Assembly: GCA_015178975.1 (NCBI GenBank)
Contig: WHVD01000011.1
Location: forward strand, 1 to 64,000
Direction of reading: 5' to 3'
DNA length: 64,000 nucleotides
Source of the DNA: Hysterangium stoloniferum
Taxonomy: Eukaryota > Basidiomycota > Agaricomycetes > Hysterangiales > Hysterangiaceae
Under the pieces are notes generated by a model. It worked only from the letters and a program-made list of their open reading frames with translations. It searched no databases and was not told where the DNA came from. This document shows positions 53,339 through 63,575 of this stretch, piece by piece. A program made the translations under genes and the position numbers. The stretch's first letter is position 1. Each line of letters begins with the position of its first letter.

Positions 53339-53658
53339 AGAAATGATGGGATCCTAATATATGTTGTAAATCCTTGTGCCCTGTATACCTTCTCAAGATT
53401 CTCCCAGATCTCTTTAGGGTCATTAAAACAAGTGTGTGGGAGTTGATCAGTTTCAACTCAAAGTATGAGTTCTGCTCTTGCCAGTCACTGCTTCTCTTCC
53501 CATGTTTTTGCAGCCTTCTTGTTAGCAGAACCTGCTGGTTAGCTCTCCAATCCATTAATGACATCCTAGAGATCTTTTGTTGTAAAACACACTTCCATCT
53601 GATATCTCCAGTCTGTGTAGTTGGTGTCATTTAGTTTTGGGAATAGTATGTTTGGCAT
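53339..53658 (-). pseudogene. Ty1/copia gag fragment
   Basis: From an ATG at 53658 on the minus strand: LFPKLNDTNYTDWRYQMEV, then INGLESQPAGSANKKAAKTW and DPKEIWENLEKVYRAQG, the N-terminal part of a copia-type gag. It contains several stops and is cut at the LTR-G fragment. This is the only clear copia coding sequence in the window. Confidence 0.8.
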
Positions 53659-53880
53659 ATTGTTTCTGTTAGAGTATGATACTACAGCTCTAATATAGTC
53701 TATTATGTTACCTATATTTTTCTCTATATTTTTCTCATATTTGTAGTGTTTTTCCCAGCACTGTAGGTGCAGTATTTAGTGAGTTACTTAGTTTGGTAAC
53801 TCCTATGTGCTTAGATAAGCACCCAGTAGAATACTCCACTGTGGGTGTGGGAAAGTCTCCTTAGTGTTTACTTTCCAATC
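53659..53880. other. Spacer next to the copia gag fragment
   Basis: AT-rich sequence without ORFs. It may include the leader of the copia element. Confidence 0.3.
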
Positions 53881-54608
53881 TGTTAAGAACTGAAAACTGA
53901 CTGATGTCGGTTGGCCAACAGGGACCGATTGGAAGGACTTGGCTTCAGCTTATGTGCTGCGCCCTTGCAAATGTCTGTTGAGTGTCCTTAAATTTCAGGC
54001 GGGCGAAGACTAATCCTAACGAGTTCCTTTCAGTGAGATACCGATCGGGACTGAAGGTTAAGTCAAGTGTCAGGCCAAGGGTCGGCGACCGAGAGTGGAT
54101 GAGTGCATGCAAAGGCGGATGAGGGGATTCTTAGTACAAGACTGCTAGAGGTGTAAGAGGGTATTCTGAGTCGATATTCTGATTGCCTAGTAACTACAAC
54201 TACAGCGGGTTCATATACAAGTATCAGGCATCTAACTAGGAGAAGAGCGGAACAGGGTATTGACAATAAGCTTGACTAGGAATGGGAAGTTTATGATTAG
54301 TTCGGAGGCCGAAGAGATAACTGAGAGCGTAATTACGGGAAAAGGAAATAGTTCGAGGGTTACAAGTATATATAGGCATATGTGAAACATAGGATAGAAC
54401 GGATCATCATAATAAAAGGGACGTATCAAAAGTTTAACCAGATAGTACGAGTATATTTTGACGTGGGTGTAAATGGAGTTTGATCACCGCAAAAGCATAC
54501 GTCAGCATCGGGGGCGATGGTTTCCGATGTGGTAACTTGAGCGATAACTTGAATCGTCGATAGGTGGCGATAACCTCAGGGCTGAACGGCTGCAACACGG
54601 TCGTAACA
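53881..54608 (+). repeat. Solo LTR-A (728 bp), target duplication CAATC
   Basis: TGTTAAGAACTG to GGTCGTAACA, flanked by CAATC (53876-53880, 54609-54613). It is close to the E3 LTR over its whole length, with scattered differences. Confidence 0.93.
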
Positions 54609-54652
54609 CAATCACACACTCACAGGGTGTTCTGCAAAGCATTATTCAACTG

Positions 54653-55295
54653 TGTTAAGAACAGAAAACTGACTGATGTCAGAAGACTGATGGGGACTGA
54701 ATGGAAGGACTTGGCTTTAGCTTATGTGCTGTGCCCTCGCAAGTTACCATTAGGTGTCCTTAAATTTCAGGCAGGCAAAAACTAAGTCCTATCAAATAAT
54801 CCTCTCAGTAAGTCACTGATCGGAAGCTGAAGGACAGTAGGAGGTCACAAGGTCAGAGACTGAGAGTGAGCAAGTGCACACAAAGGTGGAAGTGGGATAC
54901 TTAGAGTGGGACTATGAGGGAGGTATACAAGTGTTCTGAGTTGATATTCTGATTGTCCTAATACTACGATACATGAGTGGCATATATACAGAAATCCGGC
55001 ACTTATCTGAACAAAAACAGAACAAAGGAAGATACTAATGGAGAAGGTGGAACTACATATAGAGTGACACAAGGATGAAGACCGATAGACGACATTACAA
55101 ATCTGGATGTAGACTACTACGGAGGCAGAAAGAGGTGTAAACTGGTTATATAGAAAGGGTGGACAGAAAATACCAATTGGGAACAATGGATGTGCTAAAT
55201 GGGGTTAGTCAGTTTACTAACGGTTTGCGAGCAATTGAAGGTTTGCATGAGGTCCAATCAGGGCTGATAGTGTGCTGAGCACACAGGTCGTAACA
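54653..55295 (+). repeat. Solo LTR-A variant (643 bp), target duplication AACTG
   Basis: TGTTAAGAACAG to GGTCGTAACA, flanked by AACTG (54648-54652, 55296-55300). The right half differs from the E3 LTR but matches the nested copy at 10492-14038, so these two form a subfamily. Confidence 0.93.
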
Positions 55296-55516
55296 AACTG
55301 TTTCAATAGTTTCTGCAATATTCCATCTCCCATGGTAATACAATGAGTGTGTTTCAGTTACAATCTAAGGGAGTCCCATATCTCACAATATCAAGGTGGG
55401 GTCCATAACCTATTAAAACAATATATATGCAGTGGATCAAGAACACATCATTGACTGATTATGTAAGCAACTGTACAGTACATATGTATCAGATCATATA
55501 TATATATTAACAATTG

Positions 55517-55665
55517 AGTATTTAGGTTTCATCATGGATCCCAATAGACTCCAGATGGGATAAAGCCAAAGTACAAGTCATCAAGGATTGGCCTGAGCCC
55601 TGCAAAGTTAAAGACATTCATCCTTTCCTCTGGTTTGCCAATTTTTACTGGTGGTACAAATGATA
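55517..55665 (+). pseudogene. Gypsy RT-RNase H connection fragment
   Basis: EYLGFIMDPNRLQMG and, after a one-base change, KAKVQVIKDWPEPCKVKDI and FANFYWW align with E3 pol (EYLGFMMGPDGLRMD, KVKDIQSFLGFANFYRRF). About 50 codons remain. Confidence 0.8.
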
Positions 55666-56577
55666 ACACTAGTGGTGGATTCATGGGTTTTAGTTGGTTT
55701 GTTAAGATCCCATCATTTCACCTCCATAACTTGTTTCTCACTAGAAAACCCTCATTATCTCATTATTGGAGTTCCCACCCATATCATTACCCCTCATGGC
55801 TCCCCCAATACTTATTCATAATGAATTAGCAACCTGTTCTGTCTCCACTCCATCCACTCCTCTGTTTCTATATCTACATATTTTCCACCTAATATTGTTT
55901 CTTAGTGCTATACATATATTACTTTCCATTGCCCCCCATCTTGTCATAACTTTCCTCTGATCTGTCTTATACCTTGCTTCTCTAATTGGCTTCCCACTCA
56001 TCCATCTTGATGTAGTATAAAGCTCTTTCCATGTACACTATAGTTCTTTAGTTCAAATATCAACTTAGATTAGCCCCTTTTAGTCTTTTACTTTCTCTTC
56101 TCATTGCTATATTCTTAAGAGTAGTCTTTAGCAAGCTGCAACCCTCTACCTGTAAGGGGACAAGTCATGCACACTTTATTTTCCCCAGATTAGTACCCCC
56201 CAGACTATGCCTTATTGTCTATTCCATTTTATTACCTCCCCATAACAGGACATCTTATTCTTTATAGGGTACATTGAACTGATGTAAGAGGGCACTTAAG
56301 GCGTGGGAAAATACACTGCGTGCTGTATAGCTGATGTGTCACACCTGGTAGAGTTTCCTTAGACTTTTCTCTTTGGATTTCCTCTACTAGGTGAGTAGAT
56401 AGTTATCTTGTATTTAGTCATTTATATATACCTTTGGATTTCCTCTACTAGTGTGATATCCACTCTTAGAGTTGCCCTTACAGTAGAAAAGTCTCACAAT
56501 CTTCGAGAACTGGCTGCGATTTTATTACAGGTATTAGACGGAATAAAATCACGACCCCTCCTCACACCCTTACTTCA
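55666..56577. other. Repeat-like AT-rich region left of E3
   Basis: 55980-56150 resembles 14060-14180. TTTGGATTTCCTCTACTAG occurs twice near 56372 and 56434. The last five bases before E3 (CTTCA, 56573-56577) should recur after the right LTR beyond the window. No gene. Confidence 0.4.
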
Positions 56578-57299
56578 TGTTAAGAACTGGAAACTGACTA
56601 ATGTCGGTGGCCGACAGGGACCGATCGGAAGGACTTGGCTTCAGCTTATGGGCTGCGCCCTCGCAAATATCTGTAGGATGTCCTTAAATTTTGGGCAGGC
56701 GAAGACTAGTCCTAGTGAGTACCTTTCGGCGTGATACCGATCGGAATCGAAGGACAAGTCGGGCGTCGGGCCAAGGGGTCGGGGCCGGGAGTGGGCGAGC
56801 GCACGCGAAGGCGGATGGGGGAAGTCTTAGTATGAGACTGATACAGGTGTATGAGGGTATTCTGAGTCGATATTCTGATTGCCTAGTAACTACAATTACA
56901 GCGGGTTCATATACAAGTAACAGGCGTCTGGAAAATACTAATGGGGAGAAGGGCGGAACACGGTATTAACAATAAGCTTGACTAGGAACGGGAAGTTTAT
57001 GATTAGTTCGGAGGCCGATGATAACCGAGAGCGGGATTACGATAAAAGGAAATGGTTCGAGGACTACAAATATAGATAGACATATGCGAAACATAAGATT
57101 GAACAGATCAACATAATAAAAGGGGACGTATCAAAGTTTGACCAGACAATACGAGTTATTTTGACGTGGGCGTAAACGGAGTTTGATCTTCGCGAAACAT
57201 TCGTCAGCTTCGGGGCCGATGGTTTCCGAGAGGATGACTTGAAACGTTGACAAGTGGTGATAACCTCGGGGCCGATAGGGTTGCGACACGGTCGTAACA
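56578..57299 (-). repeat. 3' LTR of E3 (722 bp)
   Basis: Plus strand TGTTAAGAACTGG to GGTCGTAACA. In element orientation it starts TGTTACGACC and ends CTTAACA. It is identical to 63576-64000 over their overlap except for A versus G in GGGCRGGCG (near 56696). Confidence 0.95.
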
Positions 57300-57313
57300 G
57301 TATCTCCTCTTTT
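57300..57313 (-). promoter_or_regulatory. Polypurine tract of E3
   Basis: AAAAGAGGAGATAC on the minus strand directly precedes the 3' LTR. It is preceded by GGGATTTCGGCC, which is also present at the same place in E2. Confidence 0.8.
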
Positions 57314-57472
57314 GGCCGAAATCCCAAGGAGGCCGAAAATCTAGATCCCGTACGTAAAAACTTGTCGGGTACGGCTGGGTGTGTCAAACATCATGTGACT
57401 CGGCAAAAGTTTGTATATAAAAGTTTGAGAGTTCCTGGCGCTTGAAATTCCACTTCCCTTCCTTTAACCACC
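57314..57472 (+). promoter_or_regulatory. Promoter region of the E3 antisense gene
   Basis: Between LTR and ATG lies GGCCGAAATCCCA (shared with E2), then a TATA box TATATAAAAG at 57414-57423, 50-59 nt before the ATG at 57473, and a pyrimidine-rich leader. This suggests transcription of the antisense gene from its own promoter, not from the LTR. Confidence 0.6.
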
Positions 57473-58452
57473 ATGACCATAGGCTCGGGGTCAAAGCCCT
57501 TCCCGGTTAGGTTAACAGTTGCGCCCATGTCGGCGCCGAGTGGTACGGCGAACGCGAAGGAGCATCGGCGTATACTCGAGCAGAAGAAAAAGGCGCGTGA
57601 AGAGGAGGAGCGGAAAGAGAAGGAGGAGTTGGCGGCCATCGAGGCCGAGGAAAAGAAACAGGCGGCAGAAGAGGCCGCGCGCAAGCACTGGGAAGCAGTG
57701 CTTGCAAAGAACAAGCAGCAGGAGGCCGATCGGGCACGGGAGGAGGCGGCGAAAAAGAAGCGGGAGGGAAAAGTGAGTCGGCTCTGGTGTCTTTTGCGAA
57801 CCTTACTGACAATATCTGTTAGCGCAAGGCTGCAACGCCTTCGGAGTCCGATGACGAAGAGGGAGAGGAGGACGAGGAGGATGCACCGGGGCCGTCGAGC
57901 CCCAAGGTGGGTTCGGTTTCCTAAAAAAACTTCCTAAATAATTTTTTTTTTCTATAGAAACAAAAGCAGGCCCCCAAGGCGGGGCCCGAAAATGACCTTA
58001 AGTGCAATCGGTGCACGAAACGGGGTCGAACCTGTCATCCCCGGACCAATGGTCGGGGCCGCACTTGTCAAGAGTGCGCTGATCAGAAGCTTGGGTGTGT
58101 TTTCCCGGGGGCCGATGGCTCATTCCAGGAGCGACAGGCCGATGCTCTAGAAGAGCAAAACCGCCTCATGCGGACCTACTTCTCGGAGACGAGCCGGTAC
58201 CGATATGAGATGTTGCGACAACAAGGGCTCATAACTGAGCAATTGCGACTCTTGGGCATCGGGCTGGAGAAACAGACCAGCGTTATCGAGTCTCTCGGTG
58301 GTCAACTTGAGCAGTATTTGGAAGTCTCGAGTTGCGGTGGGCATGAAATTGGGGTTTCGGAGAAGGTCGGTGGTGTGGTATCGGTGGCTGTCGGTGCGGA
58401 GGAGGGTTCGGAGGTCGGAGAGGAGGGAGAAGTTGTAGAGGGAGAAACTTAG
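57473..58452 (+). CDS. E3 antisense accessory protein with coiled coil and Zn2Cys6-like cluster
   Basis: Three exons, 57473-57772, 57823-57906 and 57958-58452, with GT-AG introns of 50 and 51 nt, join in frame to 292 aa. Residues 20-100 are a charged coiled coil (KKAREEEERKEKEELAAIEA) ending KREGK. Exon 2 is acidic and ends GPSSPK. Exon 3 has CNRC, GRTC, GRTCQEC and LGC: C-X2-C-X6-C-X10-C-X2-C-X6-C at about residues 143-174, the spacing of fungal Zn(II)2Cys6 clusters that bind CGG-type sites. A second helical region and an acidic Gly/Glu/Val tail follow. It is tail-to-tail with pol, 100 bp apart. DNA binding and control of the element are inferred; another zinc-binding role is possible. Confidence 0.82.
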
Positions 58453-58552
58453 ATAGTGAAATATATCGGTTTTTTTCTTTTTAAACAAACCAAATCATAG
58501 CGTGAAAACATAAGGCATAGTCGGAAAAAAGGTCGGGTACCGCGTGATAGAC

Positions 58553-61500
58553 TTATAAGGAATTGAGAGGACCGGGTTTGTTCGGATAAGCTTGGTGAAA
58601 CCCTAAAACGATTTCCGAGGCATTACCGAGCTCTGTAGCTAGGATCCATGAAGTTTCTTCATCTGTACCTTCATAGCCAGCCCATTTGACCAAATAAAGT
58701 AATTTGCATGAGTGTCGGCGATTGTCGATTTTTGAGTCTAGGATTTCTGATATCTCGAATTCGGGTTCCCCATCAATAATCACGGGTGGAGGTGGTGGTT
58801 GTATGCGATCCGGTATATTGTTAGGAACACAAGGTTCTAACATAGATACATGAAATACCGGGTGCACTGCACGCATGTTGTCGGGGAGCCGAAGCGTCCA
58901 TGAAAGCGTGCCGGCTTGTGCTATAACTTCAAAAGGACCTAAATATTTTTCAGAGAGCTTCTTAGAAGGTCTAGTAGTTCGGAAAAACTCGGCTTTAACG
59001 AATACTCGGTCTCCGATCTTGAAATCAGGAGGTGGAAGGCGGTTTTTATCCGCAGACTGTTGGTATCGTTCTTGAGCCATTGCGATAGTTTTACGAAGTT
59101 CTTGATGTAGCTCGTCGAGGTTTGTAACAAAGTCTTGAGCACGGGCGGATGCGAGATCGCGTTCCGGGTGTATTGCGATGTTGGGGTTGTAGCCTTTATT
59201 TGCGAAGAAAGGCGAAATGCCAGTAGTGGCATTCGGTGCGTTGTTGTATGCGAATTCGGCCAGCGGTAGTAGTGATTTCCAATTGTCTTGTTGATAGTTG
59301 CAATAGACACGGATGTATTGCTCCAAGGTTTGATTCATGCGTTCTGTTTGTCCATCGCCTTCCGGGTGATAGCCCGAAGTGAAATGTAACTTCATGTCTA
59401 GTGCTTTTCCGAGTGACCTAAAGAAGTGAGAGACAAACTCAGATCCGCGATCGGATGTGACATGCGACGGAACACCATGCTTGGAAAATACATGGGTAAC
59501 GAATAATTCAGCTAACTGTACAGATGTTATCGTGTCATATGTTGGAATGAAAATACTTTGCTTTGAGAGCCGATCCACAACAACTAGGATTGCTGTGTGA
59601 CCTTCGGATGCCGGTAGGTGCTCGATAAAATCCATAGAAATCGAGTTCCAGGGTTTTTCCAGTAGCGGTAATTGTTTGAGTAGGCCATATGGTTTGTGTC
59701 GCTGTGATTTAGAGCGTAAACATGTAGTACAGGATTTACAATAGTGCTTAACAAAATCTCGGATGCCGGGCCATGTATATTCTCTTCTAATGAGTGAGAG
59801 GGTCTTATTGAGGCCGAAATGTCCTGAGATTGGGTGGTCGTGCTTATGTTGTAGGATTCGCAGCCAAAGGGTGTCCGAATCCGGTACATAAATGCGATTG
59901 TCAAGTCGAATGAAACCTTGTGAGTCTAATGACCATCGGGGCTGATCGGGGTCGGACGGGTTATCGAGGTGTGCTTTGGTGACTGGGTCTAATGGAATTG
60001 CCGATAGTATATCTTGATGTAACTTTTCGGTATCCATAAGGATAACACTTCGCAAGACTGGATGAATGAGGTAAGTGGCTCGGATAGATGCGGACAGTTG
60101 TTCCGATGAAAACATAGGTTTGAAATTATGCGGGTTAACTGTGGCGTAGTCGCTACTCCCCTCTTTAGGATAGACGTCCCATCGTCTAGTCATAGCGTCA
60201 GGTTTTCCACCAAGGCGGCCGGGACGGAAGCGAATTACCATGTTGAAAGCGGAGAGGTATTCGGACCATCGAGCTTGTCGACGGGTGAGAAGTTTTGTGG
60301 TTGAAAAGTAAACTAAATTTTTGTGGTCTGTAATAACATCTACCGGGTGGGCCGAGCCCTCCAAATAATGTCGCCATGTCTTGAAAGCTTCAAATATTGC
60401 GAGTAATTCCTTATCGTGAACGTCGTAGTTGAGTTCGGGCGCCGAAAATTTGCGAGACAGAAAAGCTACTGGGTGTACTTCACCATCGGTGTCCAGAATG
60501 GACAATATCGCGGCAAGCGCATAGTCCGAAGCATCAGTTTCCACGATGAGTTGAACGTCGGGTTTCCAGTGCGACAAAATAGGGGCGGATGTAAACGCAC
60601 TTTTCAATTCCTGGAATGCCGATCGGCATTCTTCGGAGAAATTCCACGGGGTGTCTTTGCGAGTAAGACGAGTGAGCGGAACGGTAATTTTTGAGTAATT
60701 GTGAATGAAACGGCGATAAAAATTGGCGAAGCCTAAAAAGGATTGAATATCTTTAACCTTTCGGGGTTCCGGCCAATCTTGAATGACTTGAATTTTAGCG
60801 TCGTCCATGCGGAGACCATCGGGTCCCATCATGAAGCCTAAGTATTCAACCGTGTCGACATCAAAAGAACATTTTTTACCATTCGCAAAAAGACCATGTT
60901 TTCGGAGTCTTCGGAGGACTTCACGGATGTGTTCATCATGAAGTGTAGGGTCTTCGGAGAAGATGAGGATGTCGTCTAGGTACACAATGACAAAGACGTC
61001 AAGGAGGTCGGAAAAGACGTCGTTGATAAAACGTTGAAAGACCGACGGAGCGTTGGTGAGGCCGAAAGGCATTACTAACCATTCAAAGGAGCCATAGCGA
61101 GTGCGAAAAGCCGTTTTCCATTCGTCGCCTTCGGCGATCCGAACCAAATGATAGGCATGTTTGAGATCTATCTTTGTATAAATTCGGGCCTTCCGAGGGG
61201 CGTCGAGTAAATCGGAGATTAATGGTAATGGGTACTTGTCTTTTCGAGTAATCGCGTTTAGTCCTCGAAAGTCAACGCAAAGTCGAAGGGAACCGTCTTT
61301 TTTCCGAACGAATAGGACAGGGGCTCCATAGGGAGACTTTGAGGGTCGGATAAAACCTATAGCCAAATGTTCATCCAAGAAATCTCGGATAGCCGATAAT
61401 TCGGACTGCGAGAGAGGATAAACTGGGCCTAGGGGCGGATGTGAACCATCTTCAATATCAATTTTCAAATCGTAAGGCCTGTGAGGGGCGAGTCGATCGG

Positions 61501-62248
61501 CTTTTTGTTTACTGAAGACATCTGCAAATTCATGGTATTTTTTAGGAACACCTTCTAAATCTGCGGTCGGTTCAGTCACCGGGGATGCAAAGCGACCGGT
61601 GACTTCGTCAACTTTAAGATTGACTGTAAATGCTCGGGAGCCGTCCAGCTTGATGGCTCTCATAAAAGCTGCGGCGTTTATTAGAGAGATGGGCGGCGAA
61701 GAGCTCGGATTTGCCACGGGGGCCGGAGGTGCTGTAGAGGCCATATTTGCTGAAACAGGCGGAAACGGACCAGTCATATCGGGTGCCGACGGGGTTCGGA
61801 AATGGATACTGCCCAATACCCAATCAATCAACGGATTGTAGCGGGTGAGCCAGTTATGTCCTAGAACCACGGAGCAGCTCGAGTCCAACTGTGTTACAAA
61901 AAACGTAACTGTCTGAAAGGTTCCACACGGGAACCGAAGTCGGAGTTCACAGGCTTGCGAGATTACGGAGTTTGAGGTACCATCAAAAAGTCGGAGCGGG
62001 ATCGGATCTATTGCATAAGTTTTCAACTGTTTTTTTCAGGAAAAACTTGTATCTATAAAACAATGGGTTGAACCTGAATCTATGAGAGCTCGAAAAGTGA
62101 AACTCCCGAGAGGTTCCGAAGTAAGATTTATGAACAAGGAATTAGGATCATACAAGGCGGATGCGTTAAGATGACAATTTTCCGGTGTGCGAGGAGATTC
62201 AACGCAACTCTCCAACCGCACGGAATCCAGAGAGTTGCTTAATCTTTT
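58553..62248 (-). CDS. E3 pol: protease, RT, RNase H, integrase, chromodomain
   Basis: In the -1 frame relative to gag. The protease has ALIDSGSTHCFI, then an in-frame TGA at 62036-62038, after which the same frame runs 1157 codons without a stop. RT: LRLCVDFRGLNAI, MPFGLTNAPSVFQRF, VIVYLDDILIFS. RNase H: LIVETDASDYALAAI, DKELLAIFEAF, VITDHKNLVYF. Integrase: HHCC region ending CKSCTTC, Asp in SMDFIEHLP, Asp in VTSDRGSEF, Glu in HPEGDGQTERMNQ. Chromodomain: FEISEILDSK, LVKWAGYEGTDEE. All catalytic residues are present. The TGA follows TTT TCC and probably replaced CGA (Arg). As it stands the copy is probably non-autonomous unless the stop is read through. Confidence 0.93.
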
Positions 62249-62250
62249 TT
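62187..62250 (-). promoter_or_regulatory. Candidate -1 ribosomal frameshift signal between gag and pol
   Basis: Gag ends TCG AAA AAA GAT TAA. The A6 run (62245-62250) allows a slip to the pol frame, read AAA A-GA TTA. Beginning right after the gag stop is a perfect 9-bp stem (GCAACTCTC at 62238-62230 with GAGAGTTGC at 62212-62204) and a 17-nt loop. Loop bases GTGCG can pair with CGCAC downstream (62191-62187), giving a possible pseudoknot. Confidence 0.65.
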
Positions 62251-63537
62251 CGACTCGGCAGCCGGCTTGGCCGGTTGTGAGGTCGTGGCCGTATTGGCCG
62301 ATCGGGCTTTTGTGGCTTTTGGGCATGCGGCGACTCGGTGTCCGGGATCTGCACACAACAAACAAAGGTTGTTGTCCATTCGGCGTTGCTTTTCCTGTGG
62401 TAGGAGCTTGCCATCGGAGCCGAGTTTGCCAGTTAAGTCGGGTTTGTCTTTGTCTTGAGACTTATTCGACTGTTTGCCCTTACCTTTTTTGTCGTTAGAC
62501 CCTTTGTTTTCGGACTTCTTGTCGGAAGTTGAGTTGCCAGTGTTATTGGTGTTTTGATTACCAGACTTATTGGCATTTTTGTTGTCCGATGATTTTTTGT
62601 CCGACGGGTTTTCGCGACTGATTTCCGAACGTCGTTCCCAGTATCGAGCGTCTGCGTTTTGGGCTTTCAGGCGCATGAGAGGGAGGGTTTTCGGCTTGCC
62701 GGTCTCTCCTTTGGAAACTTCGTCTTTGAGGCGAGACGGAAGGCCGGAGTAAAACTGGTAACGGAGGGCCGAATCGCCCCAGTCGCAACGCGCGGCGAGG
62801 TTGTTGAACTGGACAATATAATCGGTGATGCGCTGAGTGTCTTTCATTTTGAGATTAGAAAGCGCGGTTTCTGCATCACCGGTTTGGTCGTAGGGGCCGA
62901 AGTTAATTTCGAGTTCCTCGACAAAGGCATCCCAATCGTGGAGCCAATCGGGGTCTTCAGAGGTGAGGCCAGAAAATGCGGGTTCGAACCAGGCTGCTGC
63001 GGAATCCTTAAGGTATGAGAGTGCGAAGTTTACCTTTCGGTCATCCGTTGCGAATGCAGCCGGGCGGTCCCGAAAGTTGAATCGACATTGCATAAGGAAT
63101 GTCGGCAATTTCTTCGGGTTTGAGCCAGTAAATGGCTCGGGTTTGTTGACTCGGGTTTGCCCAGGTTCCTTTTCCTTGATATTGCTTTTAAGGAATTCAT
63201 TAAGGGATCCTAGTGTACCTGAAAACAATTCCCATGTTTCTTCAGGGTCGAGAGCCGGTTTCTTCTTTGCAGACTTCTTGGAGCCACTAGCCTGAGGTTG
63301 GTCGCCATCCTCGGGTTCGTGTTCCAAAACTGGTTGATTGTTAATCTCCTCAGTTGCTTCGGGATCGGTTGCTTCAGTTACTTCTTCAGCATCGCCGGTA
63401 ATCTCCACAAAGCGAGATTCTTCGGAGGTTTCTGGTAGCGGAGTTTTCTGAGTAGCTCAGGCTGTATACAGAAAAGGAGACTTGAGAGTGGAAGATTCTG
63501 CTTCGCCGCTAGGCTTGGCATTTTTCCTCGGAGGCAT
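62239..63537 (-). CDS. E3 gag (capsid and zinc knuckle)
   Basis: The likely start is ATG at 63537 (MPPRKNAKPSGE). An in-frame TGA at codon 27 (63457-63459) interrupts it; the next in-frame ATG is at 63408. The body has an acidic N-terminus, the capsid region (VNKPEPFTGSNPKKLPTFL, AWFEPAFSGL, YQFYSGLPSRLKDEV), a Lys/Asn/Ser-rich linker and a CCHC knuckle CLLCADPGHRVAAC near the end. Gag forms the particle and packages the RNA. If translation starts at 63408 most of the protein is still made. The stop TAA at 62239-62241 lies within the frameshift signal. Confidence 0.9.
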
Positions 63538-63562
63538 GTTTAGACGGGAAATGCGAGTGTGA

Positions 63563-63573
63563 AATCAGAATAT
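63563..63573 (-). promoter_or_regulatory. E3 primer-binding site, self-priming type
   Basis: Two nucleotides inside the 5' LTR edge the element RNA reads ATATTCTGATT. This is the exact complement of AATCAGAATAT in the LTR (63878 down to 63868). In Tf1/sushi elements the first ~11 nt of the transcript fold back to prime at such a site. Confidence 0.65.
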
Positions 63574-63575
63574 AC

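Noticed and set aside
57507..57812. Minus-strand ORF of 101 codons opposite the E3 antisense gene
   Set aside because: It is a mirror of the coiled-coil exon; the plus-strand gene has splice sites, a TATA box and a counterpart in E2.
62199..62498. Plus-strand ORFs over the gag-pol junction of E3
   Set aside because: Shadows of the gag and pol frames with no motif.
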